From positions 1 through 64,000 of the forward strand of contig NZ_QICL01000006.1 of the NCBI RefSeq assembly GCF_003201355.1: a stretch of DNA of 64,000 nt. Direction: 5' to 3'. Below the pieces are notes generated by a model, which saw only the letters and a program-made list of their open reading frames with translations, made no database searches and was not told where the DNA came from. Position 1 is the first letter of the stretch. Each line of letters begins with the position of its first letter. The translations under genes were made by a program, and so were the position numbers. Of this stretch, positions 47,461 to 57,120 are shown one piece after another. The DNA is from Indolivaga alginatilytica. GTDB lineage: Bacteria > Bacteroidota > Bacteroidia > Bacteroidales > Dysgonomonadaceae.

Positions 47461-49293
47461 ATGAAATTATTGAAGATTTTACGAACTTTTATGTTCATGG
47501 TCTTGCTGGGTACTATAGTATGTGTAGTAAGTTCCTGTAATAATGATGATGATCCGGTCAATAAAGGTATAGGTACAATTACCGGTGTTGTTCTTGATGA
47601 AGCAGGAACACCCATCGACGGAGTAGCTGTTACTATCGGCGGAATGGGCGGAACCGAGGGAACGGTAAATACCGGAAACGACGGAAAATACACTTTCGAA
47701 AATGTTTCTATTGAGTCACATTCCGTGACATTCTCTAAAACGGGATATCAGACAATCAGCCTGACGGTTACAGCAAATAAATTTGATGCCAACAAAGTAG
47801 CCAACACAACGGTAGCTATGGTAAGTGCATCGGCTAAGATTAGCGGTGTTATTACCGATGGGAAAAATGGCGGAGCAGCACTTTCCGGAGTGACTGTCAG
47901 TATAACTCCTGCTATATCGGTTACCACTGCGGGCGATGGCAAGTATAGCCTCGAAAACCTGATTGCCGATGATTATATCGTAACATTTATCAAAGCAAAC
48001 TATGTGACCGTGACCAGAACAGTAAGCAAAGCCGATTTTGTTAACGGTGTTGCAACACTGGATGTAGTGATGGGAGGTACGGAGCTGCTTCGAGGTTTGA
48101 CTCAGGCTGATTTATTAACTGCTGACAAATGGTATTACAACGAATACCGTGGTGGAGGTAACGCCGATGCTTACCCTCATTGGGATTGGGCTTGTAACTA
48201 TTTCAGCTCTATGACTTTCCATGGTAAATGGGAAGAGCAATGGGAAGGTACGACATTACAGATTCGCAATGATCCGGCTGACCGCACTAATCCTTCCGAT
48301 TTGGAAGTGTTCGACTCGTATACATATGGCAGCAAAAAGATTACGGCAGATAATAAAATTCTTTCCGTGAGATTACGTACACATAATGCAGACGATGCAT
48401 CACCCGCTTATTTTGGAGTACAGGTAGTCGACCTTTCGGCAGCCGAACCTCAAGCAGTGCAAATAGGAGAAACCAAACAATACGGTTCGGGTAATTATAC
48501 CGACTTTACTTTCGATCTGAGTGCATATGTTGGTAAAGAAGTGATTGTTGCTATCGGTATCTATCGCAAAGAAACAGGAGACTACTGGAAACAACTTGTT
48601 CTTCGTGCAATTCGTTTTGCTGACCGAAAAGTTGAAGGTTGGGATTGGTTACCGGGTAACGAAGTAATAGACGGATGGAAGCTGACCGAAGAGACAGTAC
48701 GTTCTACTATGCCTCAGACCAAAAAGCATTTTACAGGTATCAGCCCTATCAGTGCAGGAAGAGATGTGGATATGAAAACCGGATATCCGGCAGCTTATCA
48801 GGCATGGCGTGCAGTTTCGCATATTGGTCACGAATGGTCGTTTGTTCCTTTGAAAAAAGACCCCGAAGTATTCCCATCGGAAGGTTATCTGATTAAAACC
48901 CGTAATACATCCGAAGTAAGTACCGAGGTTCCCGAATCATATTACTATGCGAAGTTTACTATTGCTTCAGGTAGCAATCAACTGACACTGAAGACCCGAA
49001 ACTTCGGCAGTAATCCTACATTTTTTAAACTGACTGCAATTAAAGAAGATGGTACAGTGACTCATATTGCTCCTAAATCCAATACAGCTCAGGAGGCTTC
49101 TGCTGCAGATAACGGCTGTTGGAAGTTTAAACATGGAGATGGTGGAGCCGGTAATCCCGAAGGTTATGCTTCGTTTGTATATGATCTGTCGCAGTTTAAT
49201 GGCAATAACGTAGTACTTGCTTTTGGAGTATACAACGGGGTTGCCGAGTCAGGTGAAAATAAACTGGTTTTCTATTCGATTGATCTAAAATAA
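47461..49293 (+). CDS. Multi-domain surface lipoprotein, candidate glycan-binding protein
   Basis: A 610-residue lipoprotein (Cys26 in VVSSC followed by NNDDD, fitting surface export). Two carboxypeptidase-regulatory-like beta domains come first (ITGVVLDEAGTPIDGVAVTI about 39-115; ISGVITDGKNGGAALSGVTV about 130-200). Two jelly-roll-like segments follow, of about 190 residues each, each ending in a FDLSAYVGKEVIVAIGIY or YDLSQFNGNNVVLAFGVY strand. That repetition suggests tandem carbohydrate-binding modules. No catalytic motif was recognised. Its place between GH92 and GH76 fits a surface glycan-binding role in mannan capture. Confidence 0.65.
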   Translation: MKLLKILRTFMFMVLLGTIVCVVSSCNNDDDPVNKGIGTITGVVLDEAGTPIDGVAVTIGGMGGTEGTVNTGNDGKYTFENVSIESHSVTFSKTGYQTISLTVTANKFDANKVANTTVAMVSASAKISGVITDGKNGGAALSGVTVSITPAISVTTAGDGKYSLENLIADDYIVTFIKANYVTVTRTVSKADFVNGVATLDVVMGGTELLRGLTQADLLTADKWYYNEYRGGGNADAYPHWDWACNYFSSMTFHGKWEEQWEGTTLQIRNDPADRTNPSDLEVFDSYTYGSKKITADNKILSVRLRTHNADDASPAYFGVQVVDLSAAEPQAVQIGETKQYGSGNYTDFTFDLSAYVGKEVIVAIGIYRKETGDYWKQLVLRAIRFADRKVEGWDWLPGNEVIDGWKLTEETVRSTMPQTKKHFTGISPISAGRDVDMKTGYPAAYQAWRAVSHIGHEWSFVPLKKDPEVFPSEGYLIKTRNTSEVSTEVPESYYYAKFTIASGSNQLTLKTRNFGSNPTFFKLTAIKEDGTVTHIAPKSNTAQEASAADNGCWKFKHGDGGAGNPEGYASFVYDLSQFNGNNVVLAFGVYNGVAESGENKLVFYSIDLK

Positions 49294-49318
49294 GGTCTCA
49301 GACCTATTATTGCTTTGG
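49292..49318. repeat. Variant palindromic repeat AAGGTC-TCA-GACCT
   Basis: It overlaps the stop codon of the preceding lipoprotein gene and shares the ATTGCTTTGG tail with the copies at 18201 and 47247. It may terminate or attenuate transcription into GH76. Confidence 0.55.
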
Positions 49319-49407
49319 TGTAGGGGTGTATCCAGATGTGCACTCACATAGGTCTGCCCCTGCAACTAAAGTATATCATTAATACTTTGATTTACTTAAA
49401 AGCTGAT

Positions 49408-50853
49408 ATGATGAAAAAAATTCTTACTATAATTATTAGTTTCCTATTGGTAGCAGTTGCCTGTAGTGAAAGTTCGTCCTCCGATAATCCCGATAACCCT
49501 TCGGCGGGAGGACCCCTTAAAGAACAGAATCTTGTACGTGCCATGCAAATAGCCGATCAGACTATCTCTCTTTATTTTACAGGAGATGGCATGGCAATGG
49601 CCAGGTATTATAATCCTTATACGGAAATCCGTTCCGAGGAAAAAGGCAGTGTGTGGATGTATACCAGTTCCATTGAAGCGGTGAATGCTATTCTTCACGG
49701 TCTTAAAGCTCAGAAAGAATACGGTAATGCCACCCTTTATGACCAACACTTCAATCGTTATGTAGAGCTATTGAGTAAGTTGTATGACAATGCAGACTAT
49801 TATCTGGGAACCTTTGAACTGGTCTCTTATACCCAGACTAAGGAATGGTCGGTGTATGGTGTTAATAGAGGAGGTTCTAAAGGAGCGGCCAAAGTAGAGG
49901 GCATCGAGAATGTATATGACGATCAAATGTGGCTTGTACGTGAATTCTTAGAAGCGTATAAACTCACCAATGATAAAAAGTATCTGGATAAAGCGGAATA
50001 TCTGACCGAATATGTACTCGATGGTTGGGATTGTACACGTGATGCCAATGGCGAAGAGATTGGCGGTATACCATGGGGACCGGGTTATGTAACTAAGCAT
50101 TCGTGTAGTAACGGACCTATGGTTAGCCCATTGGTGTGGTTACACGAACTATATAAGAGCAAAGCCGATATGATTGAACACCGATATATAGACGCTTCGG
50201 ATAAAAAGACGCGAAAAACCCAAATGGAGAAGAAAAGCGACTATTACCTGGCTTTTGCAAAGAAAATATACGACTGGCAAAAGAAAAATCTACTGCGTGC
50301 TGATGGTGTATACGATGATATGATGGGCGGTTGTACTCCCGGAAGTCCTGAAACCGAGAAGATTGATGGCGTGCCTTATCGTAAAGGAGGTACTTGTGTG
50401 GATCGAGTAGGTCCTGCTATCACTTACAATAGTGGTACAATGCTTTCGGGTGCTGCCGATCTGTTTCGTGCAACCGGCAATAATGCCTATCTGGAAGACG
50501 GTCAAAAGCTGGCGACTGCAAGTTTCGGATATTTTGCTAAGCTTGGCGTTACAACTCCCGAATATTATACCTATGATATCAGCGGTTTCAGAGATTGGTT
50601 CAATGGAGTGCTGATGCGCGGATATGTAGATATGTATCCATCCTATAAAACTGTTGATATCTGTATTAATAGTTTTCAGCGGAACCTTGATTACGGGTAT
50701 GATAAGTTCCTTTACAAAGATATGCTTCCTACTAATTTATTGGTGGGCTGGAATCTCGATAGAGGTAAGAACAATACCGAAGGCATGTTTATGTTTGCCT
50801 TTGCTGCGGAATATGCTGTCTTGGCACGCTATGAACTGGAAAAAGAAAAATAA
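49408..50853 (+). CDS. GH76 endo-alpha-1,6-mannanase lipoprotein
   Basis: A 481-residue lipoprotein from the ATG at 49408 (49411 is also possible), chosen because it sits directly at the signal KKILTIIISFLLVAVAC with Cys19. The (alpha/alpha)6 GH76 domain shows SVWMYTSSIEAVNAIL and the catalytic aspartate pair Asp171-Asp172 in ENVYDDQMW. WGPGYVTKHSC and ITYNSGTMLSGAADLF are also present. These enzymes cut the alpha-1,6-mannan backbone, usually at the cell surface. It is followed 19 bases later by susC. Confidence 0.88.
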   Translation: MMKKILTIIISFLLVAVACSESSSSDNPDNPSAGGPLKEQNLVRAMQIADQTISLYFTGDGMAMARYYNPYTEIRSEEKGSVWMYTSSIEAVNAILHGLKAQKEYGNATLYDQHFNRYVELLSKLYDNADYYLGTFELVSYTQTKEWSVYGVNRGGSKGAAKVEGIENVYDDQMWLVREFLEAYKLTNDKKYLDKAEYLTEYVLDGWDCTRDANGEEIGGIPWGPGYVTKHSCSNGPMVSPLVWLHELYKSKADMIEHRYIDASDKKTRKTQMEKKSDYYLAFAKKIYDWQKKNLLRADGVYDDMMGGCTPGSPETEKIDGVPYRKGGTCVDRVGPAITYNSGTMLSGAADLFRATGNNAYLEDGQKLATASFGYFAKLGVTTPEYYTYDISGFRDWFNGVLMRGYVDMYPSYKTVDICINSFQRNLDYGYDKFLYKDMLPTNLLVGWNLDRGKNNTEGMFMFAFAAEYAVLARYELEKEK

Positions 50854-50872
50854 CTTAATTTTTAATATTGTT

Positions 50873-53800
50873 ATGATAAAAACACGATATGCTAAAGCCA
50901 TGCAACTCTTGCATCTGATGATGCTTCTTGTTGTTTTTGCACCTTTATCGATGCAGGCACAAAATAGTACCGTATCAGGTATAGTTACCGATAATAACAA
51001 TGAACCGGTTATTGGAGCGACTGTAGTAGTTAAGAATACTACAGTCGGTGTAGTTACCGGTCTCGATGGCGGATACACCATCAATGCTCCTGCAAATTCT
51101 ACGCTGGTATTCAAATATTTAGGATACGCTCCCAAAGAAGAGAGAGTGAATGGGCGTACCACGATTAATACTGCGCTGCAAGTGGATGACAATGTTCTTG
51201 ATGCTGTAGTCGTTGTGGGATACGGTACACAGAGAAAAGCGACTCTTACCGGAGCGGTAGCAGGCGTTAAAGGAGCTGAAATGCTGCGAACCCAAAACGA
51301 AAACCCTCAGAACATGCTTGCAGGACGGATTGCCGGTGTGCGTGTGTGGCAAAAAAGTGCCGAACCCGGCGCATTCAACAGTAACTTCGATATTCGGGGT
51401 TTAGGTGCTCCCTTGGTGATTATCGATGGTATTCCACGCTCGACAGAAGAGTTTCAACGTCTTAATCCGAACGATATTGAAGATGTGTCTGTGCTTAAAG
51501 ACGCTTCAGCAGCTATCTATGGAGTTCGTTCTGCCAACGGGGTACTTCTTGTAACTACTAAAAGCGGAACAAAAGACGGGAAAACAAAAGTGAGTTACAA
51601 CGGCTCGTTTACTTTCCAGAAGGTATCTAAAATGCCTGCACTAGCCAATGCATTTCAAACCATGACATTGTATAACGAAAAATCGATGAACAATGTAAAC
51701 GGAGGCAATATCATATATAAGGAAGCGGATTTTGAGGCTTTCCAGAACGGTACACGCAGAACTACCGATTGGAACGGACTGGTGTTCTCCGATGTTTCGC
51801 CACAAACCCAACACGATATAAGTATTACGGGTGGAACCGAAAAAACTCAGTTCTTTGTGAGTATGGGGTATTTTTATCAGGAAGGTTTCTTTAAATCAGG
51901 CGATTTAAACTACAATAAATACAATATACGTTCCAATATCAATACCGAGATTGTGAAAGGGTTAACTTTCGGAATCAACCTCAGCGCTATTGCCGATCAA
52001 CGTAACAATCCGTATACGGATGCAAAGGAGATTATCCGTAATTATTGGCGGCAAGGTGTATTGTTTCCTGCATATGCAGATACTGAAAACACGATGCTCA
52101 ATTATGAAGGATTGGATTTGGAAGAAAATACGATCGCAGAGATGACCTCCGATATATCGGGTTATCGCAAATATGAACAGAAATATTTCCAATCCTCGGC
52201 AACACTTAATTACGATTTCGGGACTGTAGCACCGGCATTGAAAGGATTGTCGGCAAAAATTCTGGCTAGTTTGGACTATAGACAAGATAATAATACCATA
52301 TACCGTAAAGAATATTATCAATATGCGTATGATCCTATAAGCGAGTTGTATCTGTCTAAATTATATGACTTAAGTTCGCCAAACCAACTCCGACGCGAAA
52401 TATATGATAAGCAACAACGACTTGGTCAGTTTATCATTAATTATGACCGTACTTTCAATTCTGTACATAAAGTGAGCGGACTGTTGGGCTGGGAAACTCA
52501 AAAACGTATAGGTGATAATTTCTATGCACAACGCGACCTTGCATTTTCGATGGACTACCTTTTTGCCGGTATAGATGCTAACCAGCTGGGAGGTATGAAT
52601 AAAGGTAATAATGATCTCTATGAATCAGCTAATGCTGCATTAATCGGTAGGGTAAACTATGCATTTGCCGATCGTTATCTGCTGGAGGCACAGTTTCGAT
52701 ACGATGGTTCGTCTAAATTTGCTCCCGGTCATCAGTGGGGTTTCTTCCCATCGGCTTCCGCAGGTTGGCGTATATCGGAAGAGCCTTTCTTTAAGTCGGT
52801 TGCAGCAATGTCATTTGTAAATCAGTTGAAACTACGTGCCAGCTATGGTATATTAGGGGATGACTTAGCTAATGATTGGAATTACGAATGGTCGGGAGGC
52901 TATAACTATCCCTCCTCAGGCGAGAATCCCGAGGGCGGATATTTTAATAAGTATGCTCCCGGTTACATGTTTGGCGATAAATTTATTTATGGAGTAGACA
53001 CTAAGCCCGTTCCTAACGAATTTATTTCATGGTATGAATCGCATATGTTCAATGTGGGTGTAGACTTTGAAGGATGGAATGGTTTGTTCGGATTCTCGTT
53101 TGATTACTTCGATCGCCGTCGTGAAGGACTTTTCGCCCGGCAAACAGGAGACTTCCCTACGGTAATAGGCTCCACAGCTCCTTTGGAAAATCTCAATAGC
53201 GACCGTAATTTTGGTATCGATCTTGAACTTACACACAAAAACCGGATCAATGATTTCACCTATAAAGTGAAAGCTATCGGTACGATTGCACGTCAACAGC
53301 ATATGATTGCCGTAGAAAAAGGACCATATGGCAACTCCTATGATAAGTGGAGAAACGACAATCTGACTAACCGTTATCAGGGTGTGCAGTTTGGCTATGA
53401 ATCTGCCGGGCGTTTCCAAAATTGGAATGATATACACTCGTATCCGCTTTATCACGAACGTGATGTATTGCCGGGCGACTATAAGTATGTGGATTGGAAT
53501 GGTGATGGACAAATTGACGGATTGGACGAGCATCCTTTTGCTTACGATCAAACACCGTGGTTCAATTACAGTTTGGCTTTTGACGGGTCGTACAAGAATT
53601 TTGATGCAAGTTTCCTTTTTCAAGGATCGGCACTCGGTTCTATGGAATATAAAGAACCGCTGTATAGTATATGGGGAACTAATGGCGGGGGCACTCTAAC
53701 ACAATATCTGGATCGCTGGCATCCTGTCGATCCGAGTGCAGATCCATATAATACTTCTACGGAATGGGTGAGCGGCTACTATGGCTACACGGGGCATTAT

Positions 53801-54049
53801 CCGATTACAAATTCGGAGTTCAACCGTGTGAGTACAGCTTATTTGCGTCTCAAAAGTATAGAACTGGGCTATACATTGCCTCACATAAAAGCCTTATCAT
53901 CTATGAACCTGCGTGTATTTGCCAATGCCTTTAACTTGTTTACCTTAACAAAGGTAAAATTTGTTGATCCCGAACATCCTGATGATGAAAAGGGACGGAT
54001 GTATCCGCTCAATAGAACTTATACATTAGGTATGACGCTTTCGTTTTAG
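50873..54049 (+). CDS. SusC-family TonB-dependent receptor of the mannan locus
   Basis: A 1058-residue receptor from the ATG at 50873. Longer readings overlap the GH76 gene and lack a signal, so they are rejected. It has a signal peptide ending SMQAQ, a carboxypeptidase-regulatory domain (about 32-115, GIVTDNNNEPVIGATVVVKN), a plug with VVVGYGTQRKATLTGAVAG, DIRGLGAPLVIIDGIPR and AAIYGVRSANGVLLVTT, and a barrel ending YTLGMTLSF. It is complete. It pairs with the SusD 43 bases downstream for mannan-oligosaccharide import. Confidence 0.94.
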   Translation: MIKTRYAKAMQLLHLMMLLVVFAPLSMQAQNSTVSGIVTDNNNEPVIGATVVVKNTTVGVVTGLDGGYTINAPANSTLVFKYLGYAPKEERVNGRTTINTALQVDDNVLDAVVVVGYGTQRKATLTGAVAGVKGAEMLRTQNENPQNMLAGRIAGVRVWQKSAEPGAFNSNFDIRGLGAPLVIIDGIPRSTEEFQRLNPNDIEDVSVLKDASAAIYGVRSANGVLLVTTKSGTKDGKTKVSYNGSFTFQKVSKMPALANAFQTMTLYNEKSMNNVNGGNIIYKEADFEAFQNGTRRTTDWNGLVFSDVSPQTQHDISITGGTEKTQFFVSMGYFYQEGFFKSGDLNYNKYNIRSNINTEIVKGLTFGINLSAIADQRNNPYTDAKEIIRNYWRQGVLFPAYADTENTMLNYEGLDLEENTIAEMTSDISGYRKYEQKYFQSSATLNYDFGTVAPALKGLSAKILASLDYRQDNNTIYRKEYYQYAYDPISELYLSKLYDLSSPNQLRREIYDKQQRLGQFIINYDRTFNSVHKVSGLLGWETQKRIGDNFYAQRDLAFSMDYLFAGIDANQLGGMNKGNNDLYESANAALIGRVNYAFADRYLLEAQFRYDGSSKFAPGHQWGFFPSASAGWRISEEPFFKSVAAMSFVNQLKLRASYGILGDDLANDWNYEWSGGYNYPSSGENPEGGYFNKYAPGYMFGDKFIYGVDTKPVPNEFISWYESHMFNVGVDFEGWNGLFGFSFDYFDRRREGLFARQTGDFPTVIGSTAPLENLNSDRNFGIDLELTHKNRINDFTYKVKAIGTIARQQHMIAVEKGPYGNSYDKWRNDNLTNRYQGVQFGYESAGRFQNWNDIHSYPLYHERDVLPGDYKYVDWNGDGQIDGLDEHPFAYDQTPWFNYSLAFDGSYKNFDASFLFQGSALGSMEYKEPLYSIWGTNGGGTLTQYLDRWHPVDPSADPYNTSTEWVSGYYGYTGHYPITNSEFNRVSTAYLRLKSIELGYTLPHIKALSSMNLRVFANAFNLFTLTKVKFVDPEHPDDEKGRMYPLNRTYTLGMTLSF

Positions 54050-54092
54050 AAATTTGTGTTAAAAAGTTACGAATTATAATTTTGATATATAT

Positions 54093-56162
54093 ATGAAAAA
54101 GATATTTATATTATCTCTGCTCAGTTTATTATTCTTTTCCGCTTGCGTGGATTTGGATGTTCCGCCGAAAAATATCGTTACAGATGATGATCTTTTGACG
54201 AATGAGTCCGGTATGGATATTTATATGGCGAGAATGTATAGCAATATGCCCTTTGAAGATTTTAAATACCTGGCTCAATGGGGTATTAGATTCAACGGGT
54301 GGTTAAATGCGACGGGTATAGACGGCACCGGCGAAGCGTTGAACCGCGACGGTATATGTACCGCATTTACCGGAGAAGACGATCCCTACTGGAACAAGGA
54401 CAACGCCAAGCCGTTTTCTTTGCTGCGTGATGCCAATTATTTGCTCGAAACATTGCCAAAATACCAAAAGGCTTATCCGGAAGCAACTTATAATCATTAT
54501 TTAGGGGAAGCCTATTTTGTGCGTGCTACTGTATTCGCTGCTATGGCTCGACGTTTTGGCGGTGTACCTTTGGTGACAAAAGTAATAGCTTATCCTGCTG
54601 ATCAAAGTGCATTGGAAGTACCGCGTTCTACCGAAGAGGAAACTTGGGATCAGGTACTTGCCGATTTCGACAAGGCGATCGAGCTATTGAAGCCAATCAG
54701 TCCAAAGGTTGGATATTCCAACAAATATGTAGCCTTAGCGTTCAAATCAGAAGCTATGCTGTATGCCGGATCTGTAGCCAAGTACAATGAAACGGTACCG
54801 GGTCGTCTGACCGGTTTCGGACAAAAAACCGGTATACGGGTAATGGGTTTTGCTGAGGATAAATGGCAGGTGGCTTCCAGGAAATACTTCAGGGAAGCCT
54901 ATAAAGCTGCCCGCGAAGTGATGCTTGACGGCGGATACTCGCTCTATAAGAAAAAATGGGCTGCATCCGACCGCGATGCACAATACCAGAATATGGTAGA
55001 CATGTTCAGCGATTTGAGCAGTCCCGAAAATATTTATGTGAAGCAATATACATATCCTACTTTGACGCATGGCTACGATGCTTACAATTCGCCGTTTATT
55101 TTCCGTGCTCCCCTGTCAGCGGGTACATGTCCTACACTCGATTTTCTGGAGTTATTTGATGGGTTCGACAGGTATCCCGACGGTACGGTAAAACTTACCA
55201 CAGGAAATTCGAATACTCAGGGAAATTACCTGTTATATGATAAACCGATGGATTTTTTCAAGAATGCAGAACCACGTCTGCGTGCTTATGTGATTTTTCC
55301 GGGCGATATGTTTAAAGGTAAGGATATTGAGATACGTGCCGGTGTATATACGGGATCTACACCGATTAAACCTCTATTTAGCGACTATTCTTATGCTTCT
55401 GCCGATAATAAATACCAGAGCCTGAGTATTTACACTCAAAAACCCAAAACGTTATACCTTAGTCCGATGGAAGGGCAAAGTCAGGAGTTGGTTTCATACG
55501 ATGGAGGTACCATAACTGCTGCCGGGGCTAACGGACCTTTTTATAATAATGGTGAAAGTACATTAACCGGATTTTACGGACGCAAATGGCTTAATCCCGA
55601 TCCGTCGGCTGTAATTGGTCAAGGGAAATCGGCACAACCGTTTATCCTGATGCGTTATGCAGAGGTTTTGCTTAATGCAGCAGAAGCAGGGGTTGAACTG
55701 ACCCTTGCCGGAGAACAATCTCCTGACGGGTCCAATATGATGCAGGTAGCCACGGAAGCCGTAAATGCTATTCGTGAACGGGCGGGTGCAACGTTACTTA
55801 CCGGTGGTATTCCATCGAACGAAGCTGGACGCAACACTGTGCGTAAAGAGCGACGCAAAGAGCTTGCCTTTGAACATAAAACAAAGTGGGATTTGAGACG
55901 CTGGCGTGTACAGCACTATGATAGCAGAGATGGTTTTTGGGGCGAAACCAAAGATAAAAATATATTCAGTAACAATTCGCGTTACCGTTTCAGAGGTTTG
56001 TACCCGTTCCTCTCTACCGAAAGCGGAAAGTATTTCTTCGATGCACATTTTCAGTGGGTGAGTATGAAAACATTCGAGTATAACCCGATTGACTATTATT
56101 TTGCAATCCCCGGTAACGAAGTCACAAAGAGTCCGTTAATCGACCAGCAACCCAACAGATAA
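54093..56162 (+). CDS. SusD-family lipoprotein of the mannan locus
   Basis: A 689-residue, rather long SusD homologue (Cys18 in FFSAC). Recognisable segments are YLGEAYFVRATVFAAMARRFGGVPLV, NKYVALAFKSEAMLYAGSVA, ILMRYAEVLLNAAEAG and KERRKELAFEHKTKWDLRRW. It follows susC closely and precedes a DUF3823 lipoprotein, the usual order in host-glycan and mannan loci. Confidence 0.93.
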   Translation: MKKIFILSLLSLLFFSACVDLDVPPKNIVTDDDLLTNESGMDIYMARMYSNMPFEDFKYLAQWGIRFNGWLNATGIDGTGEALNRDGICTAFTGEDDPYWNKDNAKPFSLLRDANYLLETLPKYQKAYPEATYNHYLGEAYFVRATVFAAMARRFGGVPLVTKVIAYPADQSALEVPRSTEEETWDQVLADFDKAIELLKPISPKVGYSNKYVALAFKSEAMLYAGSVAKYNETVPGRLTGFGQKTGIRVMGFAEDKWQVASRKYFREAYKAAREVMLDGGYSLYKKKWAASDRDAQYQNMVDMFSDLSSPENIYVKQYTYPTLTHGYDAYNSPFIFRAPLSAGTCPTLDFLELFDGFDRYPDGTVKLTTGNSNTQGNYLLYDKPMDFFKNAEPRLRAYVIFPGDMFKGKDIEIRAGVYTGSTPIKPLFSDYSYASADNKYQSLSIYTQKPKTLYLSPMEGQSQELVSYDGGTITAAGANGPFYNNGESTLTGFYGRKWLNPDPSAVIGQGKSAQPFILMRYAEVLLNAAEAGVELTLAGEQSPDGSNMMQVATEAVNAIRERAGATLLTGGIPSNEAGRNTVRKERRKELAFEHKTKWDLRRWRVQHYDSRDGFWGETKDKNIFSNNSRYRFRGLYPFLSTESGKYFFDAHFQWVSMKTFEYNPIDYYFAIPGNEVTKSPLIDQQPNR

Positions 56163-56196
56163 TGAATTACTTAAATAATATAAGAATATATAGAAT

Positions 56197-57012
56197 ATGA
56201 AAAAAATAGCATTTTATACTTTATTATGTGTGTTGTTTTCGTTCAGTTCCTGCGATTTGTTCAAGATGGACAATTATGAGGAGCCTGCCGAAACGTTACA
56301 GGGTGAAGTGGTGGATGTTGTTACCGGCGAACCTGTATTAACTGACCAGGGAAGTGAAGGTATCCGTGTGCGTCTGACCGAACTCAGTTGGGGTCCGAAT
56401 GCCACCCATAACCCTGATTTTTACTGTATGTCTGACGGATCTTTCCAAAATACAAAACTGTTTAAAGGTAACTACAATGTTCGTATCGATGGTCCGTTTA
56501 TCCCTTTGGTTCGTGAAGACCCGAGTGGAGTTCCCTTAGCTGATGAAAGTCAGACACTGGATATTAAAGGTGTGACTAAAATTAAGTTTAAAGTACAACC
56601 TTTCCTGAAAGTGGAGTGGGTAGGCGAACCTACATTAAGTAATGGGAAAATTACTGCAAAAGTGCGTGTTACACGTGGTGTATCGGAAGAGGACTTTCGT
56701 TCTAAAATAGAACCGATGGGAAGTTACAGCAATAGTTTTCTCAATATAACCGACATCCAATTGTTTGTCAGCTATTCATCAAGTGTAGGTTATCGTGCAC
56801 AAGATTCGCGCTGGTCAAACAAGATAGAATACTCGGGTTCGGCGTTTAGCTCCTTGTTGGGAGAAACAATTACAATTCAATCCAAGGATGCTATTCCCGG
56901 AGGACGTTCGGTATTTATCCGTGCCGCAGCACGTATAAATTATGATACCCCTCAAGGTAGCGGAACACGCCGTTGGAATTATAATGAAGCAAGAGAAGTA
57001 ATGGTTCCATAA
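56197..57012 (+). CDS. DUF3823-type lipoprotein
   Basis: A 271-residue lipoprotein (Cys19 in SFSSC). Residues about 30-115 form a transthyretin-like beta domain (LQGEVVDVVTGEPVLTDQG, LFKGNYNVRIDGPF). A second beta domain follows (LKVEWVGEPTLSNGKITAKV and RSVFIRAAARINYDT). DUF3823 proteins regularly follow susD and are thought to bind glycan at the surface. It lies 34 bases after susD and is the last gene before a leader hairpin. Confidence 0.75.
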   Translation: MKKIAFYTLLCVLFSFSSCDLFKMDNYEEPAETLQGEVVDVVTGEPVLTDQGSEGIRVRLTELSWGPNATHNPDFYCMSDGSFQNTKLFKGNYNVRIDGPFIPLVREDPSGVPLADESQTLDIKGVTKIKFKVQPFLKVEWVGEPTLSNGKITAKVRVTRGVSEEDFRSKIEPMGSYSNSFLNITDIQLFVSYSSSVGYRAQDSRWSNKIEYSGSAFSSLLGETITIQSKDAIPGGRSVFIRAAARINYDTPQGSGTRRWNYNEAREVMVP

Positions 57013-57032
57013 AGTTTTAGATTTAATTGTTC

Positions 57033-57072
57033 AGGTTTAAAGCTAAGCGTTTATTTGTTTAGCTTTAAACCT
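57033..57072 (+). terminator. Long hairpin after the SusCD-DUF3823 genes
   Basis: AGGTTTAAAGCTAA (57033-57046) pairs perfectly with TTAGCTTTAAACCT (57059-57072) around a 12-base loop. There is no T-run after it, so it may be a processing or attenuation structure instead of a full terminator. Confidence 0.55.
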
Positions 57073-57120
57073 TAAACTATCACGGAGAACATACTTTTAT
57101 AAACTACTTAACAATTTAAT

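Noticed and set aside
50654-50872. N-terminal extension of the mannan-locus susC
   Set aside because: Overlaps the end of GH76 in another frame; the signal peptide begins only at 50873.
53027-53623. 198-codon minus-strand ORF
   Set aside because: It lies wholly within the intact susC on the other strand and has no protein-family features.
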